A stretch of 64,000 bases of DNA from Delphinus delphis (GCF_949987515.2 NC_082683.1:128612582-128676581); one strand, 5' to 3'; shown: positions 37,248 to 48,729, numbered from the stretch's first letter. The notes: generated by a model from the letters alone, not told the origin. Numbers and translations are program-made.

Positions 37248-37661
37248 GGGCTTCCCTGGTGGCGCAGTGGTTAAGAATCCACCTGCCAATGCAGAGGACA
37301 CAGGTTTGAGCCCTAGTCCGGGAAGATCCCACATGCCATGGAGCAACTAAGCCCATGTGCCACAACTACTGAGCCTGCACTCTAGAGCCCACGAGCCACA
37401 ACTACTGAGCCCATGAGCCACAACTACTGAGCCCGCATGCCACAACTACTGAGCCCGCATGCCACAACTACTGAAGCCCGCGCACCAAGAGCCCATGCTC
37501 TGCAACAACAGAAGCTACCACCATGAGAAGCCCAGACACGGCAACAAGAGTAGCCCCCACTGACCACAACTAGAGAAAACCCGTACGCAGCAACAAAGAC
37601 CCAATGCAGCCAAAAATAAAATAAGTAAAATAAATAGATTTATTAAAATTTATTTAAAAAA
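37248..37661 (+). mobile_element. long CHR-2-like SINE with internal tandem expansion
   Basis: Head ggcttccctggtggcgcag, then a body with repeated 'ccacaactactgagcc' units, then 'gcaacaaagacccaatgcagcc' and an AT-rich tail. The target duplication agaaatcatg is at 37231-37240 and 37662-37671. At about 415 bp it is longer than the other copies because of the repeats. Confidence 0.93.
37360..37483 (+). repeat. 22-bp tandem repeat inside a SINE
   Basis: The motif ccacaactactgagcc starts at 37360, 37396, 37418, 37440 and 37462; the last four have an exact 22-base period. The final unit reads ctgaagcc, with one inserted base. Confidence 0.9.
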
Positions 37662-37671
37662 AGAAATCATG

Positions 37672-38000
37672 GGGGAACTCCATTTCCATGCTTCTCAATG
37701 ACAGGTTTCCAAAAGATATTTCTGCCTCTTTGATGTCACTTGTAGCACCTTCTGATTGCAAGCTCCTTCAGGCCAAGCCCAGTTCCCATTCTTTTTCAGT
37801 TTCTCCCAGAGGTTGGTTATGTGGTACTCAAAATACTTGATTAAATGAAACCTTCATTTGTGATTTTTATTTCAATTACCAGGCATCATAATGGTTACCC
37901 TCAGTCTAGGCAATAACTCTCTTCCCACTAACATGGTATCATGAAAGAATTCCGTGCCTTAACCAAGGCTTATGATCTGCATCGATGAGTGAGCTAATAC
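37672..38000. other. intergenic, nothing recognised
   Basis: Possible diverged L2 3' fragment at 37730-37860 ('gcaagctccttcaggccaag'); otherwise unassigned. Confidence 0.4.
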
Positions 38001-38004
38001 AGCA

Positions 38005-38230
38005 GAATGATGGAGCGTTCAGCCTCTAAGTCAACTACCTGAGCTTGCAGCCTGCCTTTGCTACTTATTTCTTCTGTGAACTTGACCAAGTATCTTATCG
38101 TTTCCACATCTCAGTTTCTTTATTTGGCATGGATTTGTTAGGAAGATTAAATGAGATGATCCACATAAGTACATAAAAGAGCTACTGGTACACTCAGTGT
38201 TCAGTAGATATTAGTTATTATTAGTTGTTC
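38005..38230 (-). mobile_element. MIR SINE fossil
   Basis: Antisense MIR: 'gcttgcagcctgcctttgc', 'gaacttgaccaagtatctta', 'catctcagtttctttatttgg', 'gaagattaaatgagatgat', 'gttcagtagatattagtta'. Confidence 0.85.
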
Positions 38231-38234
38231 TTCT

Positions 38235-39365
38235 TGTCTAGCTCCAGAGGGTATGTCGGTCACCTGGACTTCTGGACACATTCTCTCTGTACCCTGAATT
38301 TGGAGCCTCCACCCTGAAACAGAGACTCTTACCCCACCTCAGGAAAGTCAACATGGCTGTTTCATCCATGGCCACATGTGGATGGATGCTGAACATCCTG
38401 TGTGCCATGCAGGAAGCAGTGCATGAGGGCCAGGGCTGCTGACTTGCCCGAGTTCAAATGAACCCAGACACACTCCATGACAACATGACAGTGGCTTGCA
38501 TTTGTTTCCTCTTTCTTTGCTGCTTCCTTTTCAGTAAAACACTAGTACAAACCAGACCACTGTATAACAAGGAAATTTCCAGGGCTTCATATAGTTGATT
38601 ATTTTTTACATGTACATGTATCTATTCTTTTTCAAGTTCTTTTTGCATTTAGGTTATTAAAGAATATTCATTCCTTAAATGTTGTGTGATCAGATCAAAG
38701 TTCAATACCAATACTTGGATAGTATTTTGCAAGGCGTTGTGATCAATGTAACCCATGAAAACAGCTTTGTGATGAACTTCTTGAAGTGAGTATCAAGAAA
38801 TTGTTATCTTATTTCTGTTTCTAATTCTGAGACTGCACTGGCTGGAGAACGTTAGGCAAATTACTTCCTTCTTGGATTTAGGCTTTCCCCATAATAATCT
38901 CTGAAAAATAGTATTCATTGCTACTCTACTGTCAGAGAAGATCTAAAAGCACTACAAGAGTTGCCCCCAAACAGTAGGTGAATGCAAGGAAATAAAAACG
39001 CTTTCCTATTTGGTAACTTCTCAAAACCGTCTCTCTGTGTTTCCATGATAAACTAATTAATAAAGAACTTGGATGACTTTCTGGAATCAAAAACAAAATT
39101 CAGAAAGATGATCCTATTGTACAAGGAATGACATTGTTTAATAGGGATTTACTTTCAGGGTAGGATAACTTTAGGTAGGAATTATTTTGTTAAAATTTTT
39201 CTGTGACCGGAATTAAGAATGCAGAGTGCAAATCTCAAATTATCCTGAGAACCCTCCACAAGGATGTCAGTGATTTCATAACTGTCAATCAAATCTTCTT
39301 GAATCTTCGGCTAATCAAAATAACACAAATTTGTCCAATCTCAGAACTCCCTGAGAATTCCAATA
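38235..39365. other. intergenic, one MIR-like patch
   Basis: A MIR-like antisense core is possible at 38825-38955. No gene seen. Confidence 0.4.
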
Positions 39366-39367
39366 CA

Positions 39368-39645
39368 AATATTTTTTATTGAAATATACTTTACATATAA
39401 CATTGCAATTTGATACATTTATATACTGTAATATGATTAGCATTGTAGCAACAGTTAACACCTCTATCATGTTACATATTTATCCTTTCTTTTTGGTGAT
39501 TGGAATAATTAAGTTCTAGTCTCTTAGTGAGTTTGATGATTATAATACAATATTGTCTATATTCACTATACTGTGCATTAGACACCTAAGGCTTATTCAC
39601 TACTTGTTGCAGGTTTGTACCCTTAAACAACATCTGTCCTAATAT
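39368..39645 (-). mobile_element. L1 3' end, old
   Basis: Antisense L1 3'UTR: 'ttttttattgaaatatactttacatataac', 'agttctagtctcttagtgag', 'ttgtacccttaaacaacatc'. Confidence 0.8.
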
Positions 39646-39699
39646 AAATATTTCTGAAGGCATTCTTCACCACAGATGATAGACTGCCTTGTTAATAAG

Positions 39700-39880
39700 G
39701 GAACAGTAATAATAGCAAGTGACATCCTAGCATATCTCTTTGTAATTTATAAATAAGTTATTTTATATACCTTACCTCATTTAATCCTCACAATATTGTG
39801 AAATAGTTATAGGAGACATAACTAGCTCAATTTTTGTACATGAGAGGAGAAAAAGAAGAAGAGTAATCAGTAGAGATGAT
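39700..39880 (+). mobile_element. MIR SINE fossil (partial)
   Basis: 'taccttacctcatttaatcctcacaatattgtg' is the MIR core in sense orientation. Confidence 0.6.
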
Positions 39881-39894
39881 GGAGAATATCCACT

Positions 39895-40790
39895 CATCCG
39901 TTTATTCATCTATTCATTCAACAACTACTAGTGAATAATCACATGTGCCAAGCACTGGTAGTATATAGCAATAGACCAAATCTTTACAAATCCTATAGCT
40001 TAATGGAAGTGACTGACAGTTGAGATAATAACAATAAAATAATATAAATGTTGTGACATGGATCTTTGAGATTAAAGAGCAGAGAGCCCTACTTGAAAGT
40101 TTGGAGAAGGCCTCCTTAAGGAACTTACGTTTTAGCTGATGTGTAAGGGATGAGTAAGGAGTTAGCTAGATGAAGGGGAAGTGGGTTGAGTACTCCTGTG
40201 GGATAGAACATCATGTCCCAAGGAACAGAGTCAAGCAAAGACAAATAGAACTTATCAAGAAACCAAAAAAAAAAAAAAAAAAAAAAGATTTGGCATGATG
40301 AGTATAAAATGCAAGATGGAAAAGAGATGAGGCTAGAGAGTTAGACAAAGAACCAATCTCATATCGGACCTTGTAATTTATTTTAAGAGAAATGACAAGA
40401 CAAAAACGAGGGCAGCATGGAAAATCTAGGATAGTAAGGTATTTTGAAGGTCAAAGGCCAGGGAGAGTTTTAGGAATATAGTCAATCACACTAATCCTAT
40501 AAAGGAGCGAAAGAATAAGAGAACTGACAGTAGGTCATTTGAGACATCATGGATGACGTTAACTTTCAGTTTGATGTTAGAGGTGTAACACAAGCTCCAT
40601 GTATGATTGAAATACAAGGAAATAGAGGCAAAGTACATGTAGACTATGGTTTGAAAAAGTTCAGTTCCTCTATTGCTAGCCTTGGTAGCAGGGTCAAAGG
40701 GAGTTTTTTCTAGGTAGAAATTTTTAAATATCTTTGAAGGCAGAGGGGAAAGGTTGGGTAAAGAGGGAGGACTTAAAGATGTCATGAACT
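39895..40790 (-). mobile_element. L2 LINE 3' region
   Basis: Antisense L2: 'tattcatctattcattcaac' tail, 'gtgccaagcactggtag', 'ggagaaggcctccttaagg', 'accttgtaatttattttaag', 'ttcagtttgatgttagaggtg'. A 22-base A-run at 40265-40286 interrupts it. Confidence 0.75.
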
Positions 40791-40805
40791 CATTGCAGAT
40801 TAAGG

Positions 40806-40882
40806 AAGTAGTAATATAAAGCATGGTGACTATAGTTAATAATATTGTATTGCACATTTGAAAGTTTCTTAGAGAGTGGATC
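40806..40882 (+). mobile_element. L1 3' fragment, sense
   Basis: 'gcatggtgactatagttaataatattgtattgc' and 'gaaagtttcttagagagtgg' are a known sense L1 3'UTR phrase. It is cut by the L1 that begins at 40885. Confidence 0.65.
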
Positions 40883-41205
40883 TTTTTTTTGGTTTAAAAT
40901 CTTTATTAGAGTATAATAGCTTTAGAATGTTGTGTTAGTTTCTGCTGTACAACAAAGTGAATCAGCTATACGTATATCGCCATATATATCCCCTCGCTCT
41001 TGCGTCTACCTCCTACCCTCCATATCCCACCCCTCTAGGTGGTCACAAAGCACCGACCTGATTTCCCTGTGCTAGGTGGCTGCTTCCCTCTACCCACCTA
41101 TTTTACATTTCGTAGTGTATATATGTCAAAGCCATTCTCTCACTTCGTCCCAGCTTACCCTTCCCCCTCCCTGTGTCCTCAGGCCATTCTCTACATCTGC
41201 ATCTT

Positions 41206-41409
41206 TTTTTTTCTTTGCGATACGCGGGCCTCTTAACCGCTGTGGCCTCTCCCGACGCGGAGCACAGGTTCGAGACGCGCAGGCCCAGCGGCCATGGCCC
41301 ATGGGCCCAGCCGCTCAGCGGCACGGGGGATCCTCCCGGACCGGGGCACGAACCCGCGTCCCCTGCATCGGCAGGCGGACTCCCAACCACTGCGCCACCA
41401 GGGAAGTCC
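41206..41409 (-). mobile_element. CHR-type SINE nested in L1
   Basis: Reverse orientation; head 'ccaccagggaagtcc'. Target duplication ctacatctgcatctt at 41191-41205 and 41410-41424, exact. Rich in intact CpGs ('gacgcggag', 'gagacgcgc'), which suggests recent insertion. Confidence 0.96.
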
Positions 41410-41725
41410 CTACATCTGCATCTTTATTCCTGTCCTACCTCTAGGTTCTTCAGAATCTTTTTTTTTTTTTTTTTTTTTTTTTAGCATACGGCATTTGTTT
41501 TTCTCTTTCTGACTTACTTCACTCTGTATGACAGACTCTAGGTCCATCCACCTCACTACAAATAACTCAATTTCATTTCTTTTTATGGCTGAGTAATATT
41601 CAATTGGCACATTGTATATATGTGCCACATCTTCTTTATCCATTCGTCTGTTGATGGACACTTACATTGCTTCCATGTCCTGGATATTGTAAATAGTGCT
41701 GCAATGAACATTGTGGTACATGACT

Positions 41726-41976
41726 TTTTTTTTTTTAAACAACTTTATTGGAGTAAAATGGCTTCACAATGGTTTGTTAGTTTCTGCTTTATAACAAAGT
41801 GATCAGCTATACTACATATATACCCATATCTCCTCCCTCTTATGTCTCCCTCCCACCCTCCCTATTCCCATGCCTCTAGGTGGTCACAAAGCACTGAGCT
41901 GATCTCCCTGTGCTATGTGGCTGCTTCCCACTAGCTGTCTATTTTACATTTGGTAGTATGTGTAAGTCCATACCAC
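41726..41976 (-). mobile_element. short L1 3' end nested in L1
   Basis: Poly-T then 'caactttattggagtaaaatggc' and the L1 3'UTR to 'gtaagtccatacca'. Target duplication tacatgact at 41717-41725 and 41977-41985. The host L1 resumes exactly, giving a three-level nest with the flanking sequence. Confidence 0.9.
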
Positions 41977-44316
41977 TACATGACTCTTTTTGAATTATGG
42001 TTTTCTCAGGGTATATGCCAAGTAGTGGGATTGCTGGGTCATATGGTAGTTCTATTTTTAGTTTTTTAAGGAACCTACATACTGTTCTCCATAGTGACTG
42101 TATCAATTTACATTCCAACCAACAGTGCAAGAGGGTTCCCTTTTCTCCACACCCTCTCCAGAATTTATTGCTTGTAGATTTTTTGATGACCATTCTGACT
42201 GGTGTGAGGTGATACCTCATTGTAGTTTTGATTTGCATTTCTCTAGTGATTAGTGATGTTGAGCATTCTTTCATGTGTTTGTTGGCAATCTGTATATCTT
42301 CTTTGGAAAAATGTCGATTTAGGTCTTCTGCCCATTTTTGGATTGGGTTGTTTGTTTTTATGATATTGAGCTACATGGGCTGCTTGTATATTTTGGAGAT
42401 AAATCCTTTGTCAGTTACTTCATTTGCAAATATTTTCTCCCATTCTGAGGGCTGTCTTTTCATCTTCTTTATGGTTAACTTTGCTGTGCAAAAGCTTTTA
42501 AGTTTCATTATATCCCATTTGTTTATTTTTGTTTTTATTTCCATTTCTCTAGGAGGTGGATCAAAAGGGATATTGCTATGATTTATGTCATAGAGTGTTC
42601 TGCCTCTGTTTTCCTGTAAGAGTTTTAGAGTGTCTGGCCTTGCATTTAGGTATTTAATCCATTTTGAGTTTACTTGTGTGTATGGTGTTAGGGAGTGTTC
42701 TAATTTCATTCTTTTACATGTAGCTGTCCAGTTTTCCCAGCACCACTTATTGAAGAGGTTGTCTTTTCTCCATCGTATATTCTTGCCTCCTTTGTGAAAG
42801 ATAAGGTGACCATATGTGCATGGGTTTATCTCTGGAATTTCTATCCTGTTCCATTGATCTATATTTCTGTTTTTGTGCCAGTACCATACTATCTTGATTA
42901 CTGTAGTTTTGTAGTATAGTCTGAAGTCAGGGAGCCTGATTCCTCCAGCTCCATTTTTCTTTCTCAAGATTGCTTTGGCTATTCAGGGTCTTTTGTGTTT
43001 CCCTACAAATTGCGACATTTTTATTCTAGCTCTGTGAAAAATGCCATTGGTAGTTTGATAGGGATTGCATTGAATCTGTAGATTGCTTTGGGTAGTATAG
43101 TCATTTTCACAATGTTGATTCTTCCAATCCAAGAACATAGTATATCTCTCCATCTGTTGGTATCATCTTTAATTTCCTTCATCAGTGTCTTACAGTTTTC
43201 TGCATACAGGTCTTTTGTTGCCTTAGGTAGGTTTATTCCTAGGTATTTTATTCTTTTTGTTGCAGTGGTAAATGGGAGTGTTTCCTTAATTTCTCTTTCA
43301 TATTTTTCATCATTAGTGTATAGGAACGCAAGAAATTTCTGTGCGTTAATTTTGTATCCTGCTACTTTACAAAATTCATTGCTTAGCTCTAATAGTTTTC
43401 TGGTAGTATCTTTAGGATTCTCTGTGTATAGTATCATGTCATCTGCAAACAATGATGGTTTTACATCTTCTTTTCTGATTTGGATTCCTTTTATTTCTTT
43501 TTCTTCTCTGATTGCTCTGGCTAAAACTTCCAAAACTATGTTTAATAATAGTGGTGAGTGTGGACAACCTTGTCTTGTTCCTGATCTTAGTGGAAATGGT
43601 TTCAGTTTTTCATCATTGAGAATGATGTTGGCTGTGGGTTTGTCATATATGGCCTTTGTTATGTTGAGGTAAGTTCCCTCTATGCCTACTTTCTGGAGGA
43701 TTTTTGTCGTAAATGGGTGTTGAATTTTGTCGAAAGCTTTTTCTGCACCTATTGAGATGATCATATGGTTTTTATCCTTCAATTTGTTAATATGGTATAT
43801 CACATCAATTGATTGGCGTATATTGAAGAATCCTTGCATTCCTTGGATAAACCCCACTTGATCATGGTGTATGATCCTTTTAATGTGCTGTTGGATTCTG
43901 TTTGCTAAGTCTTTTGTTGAGGATTTTTGCTTCTATGTTCATCAGTGATATTGGCCTGTAGTTTTCTTTTTTTGTGACACCTTTGTCTGGTTTTGGTATC
44001 AGGGTGATGGTGGCCTTGAAGAATGAGTTTGGGAGTGTTCCTGCCTGTGCTATATTTTGGAAGAGTTTAACACTATAGGTGTTAGCTCCTCTCTAAATGT
44101 TTGCTAGAATTCGCCTGTGAAGCCATCTGGTCCTGGGCTTTTCTTTGTTGGAAGATTTTTAACCACATTTTCAAATTCAGTGCTTGTGATTGATCTGTTT
44201 ATATTTTCTATTTCTTCCTGGTTTAGTCTCGGGAGGTTGTGCTTTTCTAAGAATTTGTCCATTTCTTCCAGGTTGTCCATTTTATTGGCATATAGTTGCT
44301 TGTAGTAATCTCTCAT
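41939..44316 (-). pseudogene. L1 ORF2p remnant
   Basis: The minus strand carries the RT region (44316-44104 with [11 protein letters not shown]; 43857-43021, 278 residues with the catalytic FADD box and GYKINAQK), and the C-terminal region (42967-42371; 42274-41939 with a cysteine-containing [16 protein letters not shown]). Usual ORF2p is about 1,275 residues; endonuclease and the first RT part are missing or broken, so it is inactive. Confidence 0.88.
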
Positions 44317-44480
44317 GATCCTTTGTATTTCTGCCGTGTCATGTGTTACTTCTCCTTTTTCATTTCTAATTCTGTTGATTTGAGTCTTCTCCCTTTTTTT
44401 CTTGATGAGTCTGGTTAATTGTTTATCAATTTTGTTTATCTTGTCAAAGAACCAGCTTTTAGTTTTATTGATCTTTGCTA

Positions 44481-44790
44481 TGCCTGCAGGTGACCCCGTG
44501 GTAAAGGAATAAATAAATGCTTGCTGGTGTCCGGGAGTAGTCTGCTGGTTTTTGGATAGTTGTTACCACTGGTCCTCTACAGTTTGGGAAATTCTGACCT
44601 GTATTCAAGCTCATTGACTCTTTCCTCAGCTGTGACCAGTCTATGGTTGAGCTCATCCAAGGTGTTTACAACTGCCCATTTCCCTCTGAGCACTGCTTTC
44701 ACTGTACCCAGTAAATTCTGCCGTGTTGCTCACAGGGTCTTGGTGCTCTGGCCAGGTGTCAGGCTTGTTAAGTGATTTTGAAGAAATACT
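44481..44790. other. junction segment, possibly old L1
   Basis: About 310 bp between two L1s. The phrase 'ccctctgagcactgctttcactgtaccc' resembles old antisense L1 sequence, but the first 100 bases ('atgcctgcaggtgacccc...') match nothing I recognise. Confidence 0.4.
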
Positions 44791-44834
44791 TTTGTAAAAT
44801 TTTTATTGAAATATAGTTGATTTTGGTGAACTAT

Positions 44835-45172
44835 ATGGTGATTATATGCAGATGACATGATACTGTATACAGAAAACCCTAAAGACTCCTCACAAAAACT
44901 ACTAGTACTGATAAATGAATTCAGCAAGGTAGCAGGATACAAGATTAACATACAGAAATCTGTTACATTTCTTTACACTAGCAATAAAAATATCAGAAAG
45001 GGAACGTAAAAAAACAATTTCTTTTAAAATCACATTAAAAAATATCTAGGAATAATCCTGACCAAGGAGGTGAAAGAATTATATGCTGGGAACTATAAAA
45101 CTTATGAAAAAAGGAAACTGAAGATGATACAAAGAAATGTAAAGATATCCCATGCTCTTGGATTGGAAGAAT
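44835..45172 (+). repeat. inverted repeat, left arm
   Basis: About 335 bp of L1 ORF2 including the FADD-box region ('gcagatgacatgatactg'). It pairs with the right arm with roughly nine differences by hand count, including one 2-bp indel. Confidence 0.88.
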
Positions 45173-46121
45173 TAATATTGTTAAAATGGCCATACTACCC
45201 AAAGCAATCTACAGATTTAATGCAATCTCTGTCAAATTACCCGTGACATTTTTCAGAGTACTAGAAGAAATATTCCTAAAATTTATACAGAACCATAAAA
45301 TTTATGGAATTAATAAATTTTAGGGAACTGTAAAAGAATTGCCAAAGTAATCCTGAGGAAAAAGAACAAAGCTGGAAGCATAACCCTCCCAGACTTCAGA
45401 CAATACTGCAAACCTACAGTAGTCAAAACAGTGTGGTATTGACACAAAAACAGACATATGGATCAATGGAACAGAATAGACAGCCTAGGAATAAATCCAC
45501 ACACCTACAGTCAATTAATCTTCATTAAAGAAGGCAAGAATATACAATGGAGAAAAGACAATCTCTTCAATTGGTATTGGGAAAACTGGACAGCCACATG
45601 TAAATCAATGAAATTACAACACTCCCTCACACCATACACAAAAATAAACTCAAACTGGCTTAAAGACGTAAATAAAAGACACAACACCATAAAACCCCTA
45701 GAAGAGAACATAGGCAAAACATTCTCTGACATAAATCATACCAATGTTTTCTTAGGGCAGTCTCCCAAGGCAATAGAAATAAAAGCAAAAATAAACAAAT
45801 GGGACCTAATCAAACTTATAAGCTTTTTCACAGCAAAGGAAACCATAAACAAAATGAAAAGACAACCCACGGACTGGGAGAAAACATTAGCAAATTATGT
45901 GACCAACAAGGGCTTAATTTCAAAAATACACAAACAGCTTATACAACTTAATAACAAGCAAACACAAACAACCCAATCAAAAAACGGGCAGAAGACTTAA
46001 ATAGACATTTCTTCAAAAAGACATAGAGATGTCACATGAAAAGCATGCTTAACATCACTAATTATTAGAGAAATGCAAATCAAAACTACAATGAGGTACA
46101 ACCTCACACCAGTCAGAATGG
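44835..46121 (+). pseudogene. L1 ORF2p fragment, RT to C-terminal part
   Basis: Sense-strand remnant; the largest open stretch is 45458-46000 ([17 protein letters not shown]..., [34 protein letters not shown]), the region after the RT domain. Upstream (44850-45170) the RT FADD-box area is frameshifted. It ends at 'agtcagaatggc' without 3'UTR or poly(A), so it is a broken copy. Confidence 0.82.
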
Positions 46122-46125
46122 CATC

Positions 46126-46461
46126 ATTCTTCCAATCCAAGAGCATGGGATATCTTTACATTTCTTTGAATCATCTTCAGTTTCCTTTTTTCATGTTTTA
46201 TAGTTCCCAGCATATAGTTCTTTCACCTCCTTGGTCAGGATTATTGCTAGATATTTTTTAATGTGATTTTACAAGAAATTGTTTTTTTACTTTCCCTTTC
46301 TGATATTTTTATTGTTAGTGTAAAGAAATGCAACAGATTTCTGTATGTTAATCTTGTATCCTGCTACCTTGCTGAATTCGTTTATCAGTACTAGTAGTTT
46401 TTGTGAGGAGTCTTTAGGGTTTTCTGTATACAGTATCATGTCATCTGCATATAATCACCAT
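46126..46461 (-). repeat. inverted repeat, right arm
   Basis: Reverse complement of the left arm, from 'attcttccaatccaagagc' to 'tataatcaccat'. The sequences diverge at once outside these limits on both sides. The spacer is about 950 bp. Confidence 0.88.
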
Positions 46462-46789
46462 TTTACCTCTTCCCTTCCAATTTGGATGACTTTTATTTCT
46501 TTTTCTTGCCTGATTGCTAGCTAGGACTACCAATGCTATGCTGAATAGAAGTGGTGTGAATGGACATCCTTGTCTGATTCCAGGTTTTAGTAGGAAGGCT
46601 TGATGAAATATTTTGTTATGTTATTTAAACTACCAAAATTTCAAAGTGCATCTGATTATTTTAGTGAAAATAATTCTATCCATTTGTTGCTAAAACGGAG
46701 TATCTAAAATACTGAGATGGTTGTTTCAGTCATAACTAAAATCATTGTTCTTATAACCATGTCTTCTTCTTCAAGATCCATGTTTTCTT

Positions 46790-47320
46790 ACTATTGCTTT
46801 TCTGTCTGAGCTCCTCTCCTCTCTGTTGCTTCTGCCACTATAGATCACGCCTCACTGGGGCTATCTCATTAGCCTTTTAGGTGGTCTTGCTCTGCCCCTC
46901 CCACCCACCTTTCACCATGCTACCTGAACTACCTTAGCTACCTTCTCTGAAAAAGGTCCCATCAAGCCATAAATTTCTAAAATAAAAAAACAAAAAGCCC
47001 CTAAATAGTAAAGCAGAGATTCCTTGAAATAGCACTACAGCTGCTTGGGATGTGGTTTCCTTTTTGTTCAGTGTCAGCTCCCGTCTCTTATCTCCACCTA
47101 TCACCTTCACCAGCAGGGGACCACACACACTGTCTTCCGCACCCTGTGCCTTTGCTCACACTTCACCCTCTGCCTGTAGGCCTGCCTCCTACTCTTTCAT
47201 CACACATGAATTAAAATTCTTCCCCCTTCTCTCATTTGGCTAGAATGTGTTATCCTTTATTATAGCCCTATGCTTATCATAGCACTTGCTTCATTCGTTA
47301 TTGTATTGGATGATCTAATT
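46790..47320 (+). mobile_element. L2 LINE 3' region
   Basis: Sense L2: 'ttgcttctgccactatag', 'accatgctacctgaactacc', 'ccctgtgcctttgctcacac', 'gcctgtaggcctgcctcc'. Diverged. Confidence 0.65.
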
Positions 47321-47329
47321 GAAAAAAGA

Positions 47330-47480
47330 ACTGGGCTGGGATTTGGACAATCCAGATTTGAATTCCTGAATTACTTCTTAACCTCACTGTGTCTCAGCTT
47401 CCCCATTTGTAAATGACAGATTGGGGATTGATTTTCTTTGTATGAGGTACCTTTTAGCTCTATAATTCTGTGAATCCATC
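47330..47480 (-). mobile_element. MIR SINE fossil
   Basis: 'tccagatttgaattcctg', 'ttcttaacctcactgtgtctcagcttccccatttgtaaa' is the antisense MIR core. Confidence 0.75.
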
Positions 47481-47489
47481 TATCTCTCT

Positions 47490-47625
47490 TACTAGATATA
47501 GCTTCTTAAATCACAATGTCTTACAAAGTTTCACATTGTCTATAGCACCTAACTGCACTTTGTACCTAGAAAAACCTTGACATATATTTGTGGAATAAAT
47601 GAATGAATTAGTGAATGAATAATTA
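47490..47625 (+). mobile_element. L2 LINE 3' end
   Basis: 'tctatagcacctaactgcac' to 'tgtggaataaatgaatgaa', the sense L2 tail. Confidence 0.6.
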
Positions 47626-47964
47626 GATCTTTATATACGATAAAATCACTATTATGTTTGCAACTTAAATAAAATGTATTTAAATAAAGTGTATTCTCCA
47701 TTTAACTATGTTTCTAGAGAAGATCTAAGACAAGGCAGCTAGTAAGAATAAGCCACACAGATTAAAGCTTTTCAGTATTCATTATTCCAAGCAGCATTCA
47801 CATATCAATATGCAAATATATAACGTCTGAAGAAGCTGAATATGTACTTAGTTGCTAGAAGGAACTCACTGAAACTAAAAAAGATATTTAAGATAGAGAA
47901 AGGCTGCCTAACAAAACTAATTATAAACTGATAATAACACAAATATAATTGGCATCTATTTAAC

Positions 47965-48205
47965 TTTCTATTGCCAGACACTGAGGTGAGTTTTGTGTGT
48001 GTGTGCATTCTTTTATTTTAATCCTTAAATTATACTATGCGGTAGAAATAATTATTATTTCTTTACAGATGAGAACACCTGGACCCAGAGAAGTTACGCA
48101 AAGTGCTCAAGCTCACACAAAGTGTAAGTAGCAGAGTGAGGATTTAAATTCAGGTCTATCTAAATCTAAACCCATCTCTGAACCACAGTACTCATTTGCC
48201 TCCCC
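47965..48205 (+). mobile_element. MIR SINE fossil
   Basis: Sense MIR: 'ttgccagacactgaggtgag', 'tttacagatgagaacacctgg', 'agtgctcaagctcacacaaag', 'gcagagtgaggatttaaattc'. A small (TG)n at 47994-48004 lies inside. Confidence 0.85.
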
Positions 48206-48443
48206 TGTGATGATACAGCCTAGAAAATAACAGATGTTTTTAAAAACATCTTGAAAAGACAACTTAGTTGATGGACCTTACTTTGTTGAAAGGAAACAGA
48301 TCCACTTACACTAACTCAAGGAAAAAAAATGGTTTGTTAAAATGATTTACAAGGCCCAGAACAGGAACTGAAATTATATCAGAAACTGAAGCATCTCTGG
48401 GCATTGACTGTTTTCAACTTTTTCTTTCCAACAAGTTTCATGG

Positions 48444-48474
48444 TCTCTCTCTCCCTCCCTCCCTCCCTCCCTCC
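48444..48474. repeat. (CCCT)n / (CT)n tract
   Basis: Short ct repeat followed by about five ccct units; polypyrimidine. Confidence 0.9.
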
Positions 48475-48729
48475 TGTTCATGGCAGCACCTGCTTTTCCT
48501 TTTACATTAGCTCTATTCTTCCTGTCAACAGTTCCATGGCATCATTTAACTTCTCCACTGCTAAATGGTACTTTTTCCTTGTATGTTCTAGATCAAATTC
48601 CTACGAAAGGGCATTGGATTTGCCCAACTCATTTTATTGCACAAGGCTTGCTTCTGCTGGGAAGAGGGTACCCTGACTGACCAACATTAACATGTAGTCT
48701 GCTTACCAGATAGATGCCTCTTTCTTTCC

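Larger units (their letters stand above)
40884..44480 (-). mobile_element. 3.6-kb L1 LINE, 5'-truncated, with two insertions
   Basis: Minus-strand L1 3'UTR (40884-41700) with a long T-run at 41459-41482, then ORF2 antisense to 44480, where it stops abruptly in the RT/endonuclease linker. A SINE (41206-41409) and a short L1 (41726-41976) are nested inside it, each with a clear target duplication. Its ORF2 retains a 278-codon open stretch, so it is younger than the L1 at 24 kb. Confidence 0.9.
44791..46610. mobile_element. rearranged L1 with inverted duplication
   Basis: Order on the plus strand: a short antisense L1 3' end (about 44791-44830), sense ORF2 (44835-46121), then antisense ORF2 (46126-46610). 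The start of the sense part is repeated, inverted, in the antisense part. No normal L1 integration gives this order without an additional template switch or inversion. Confidence 0.8.
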
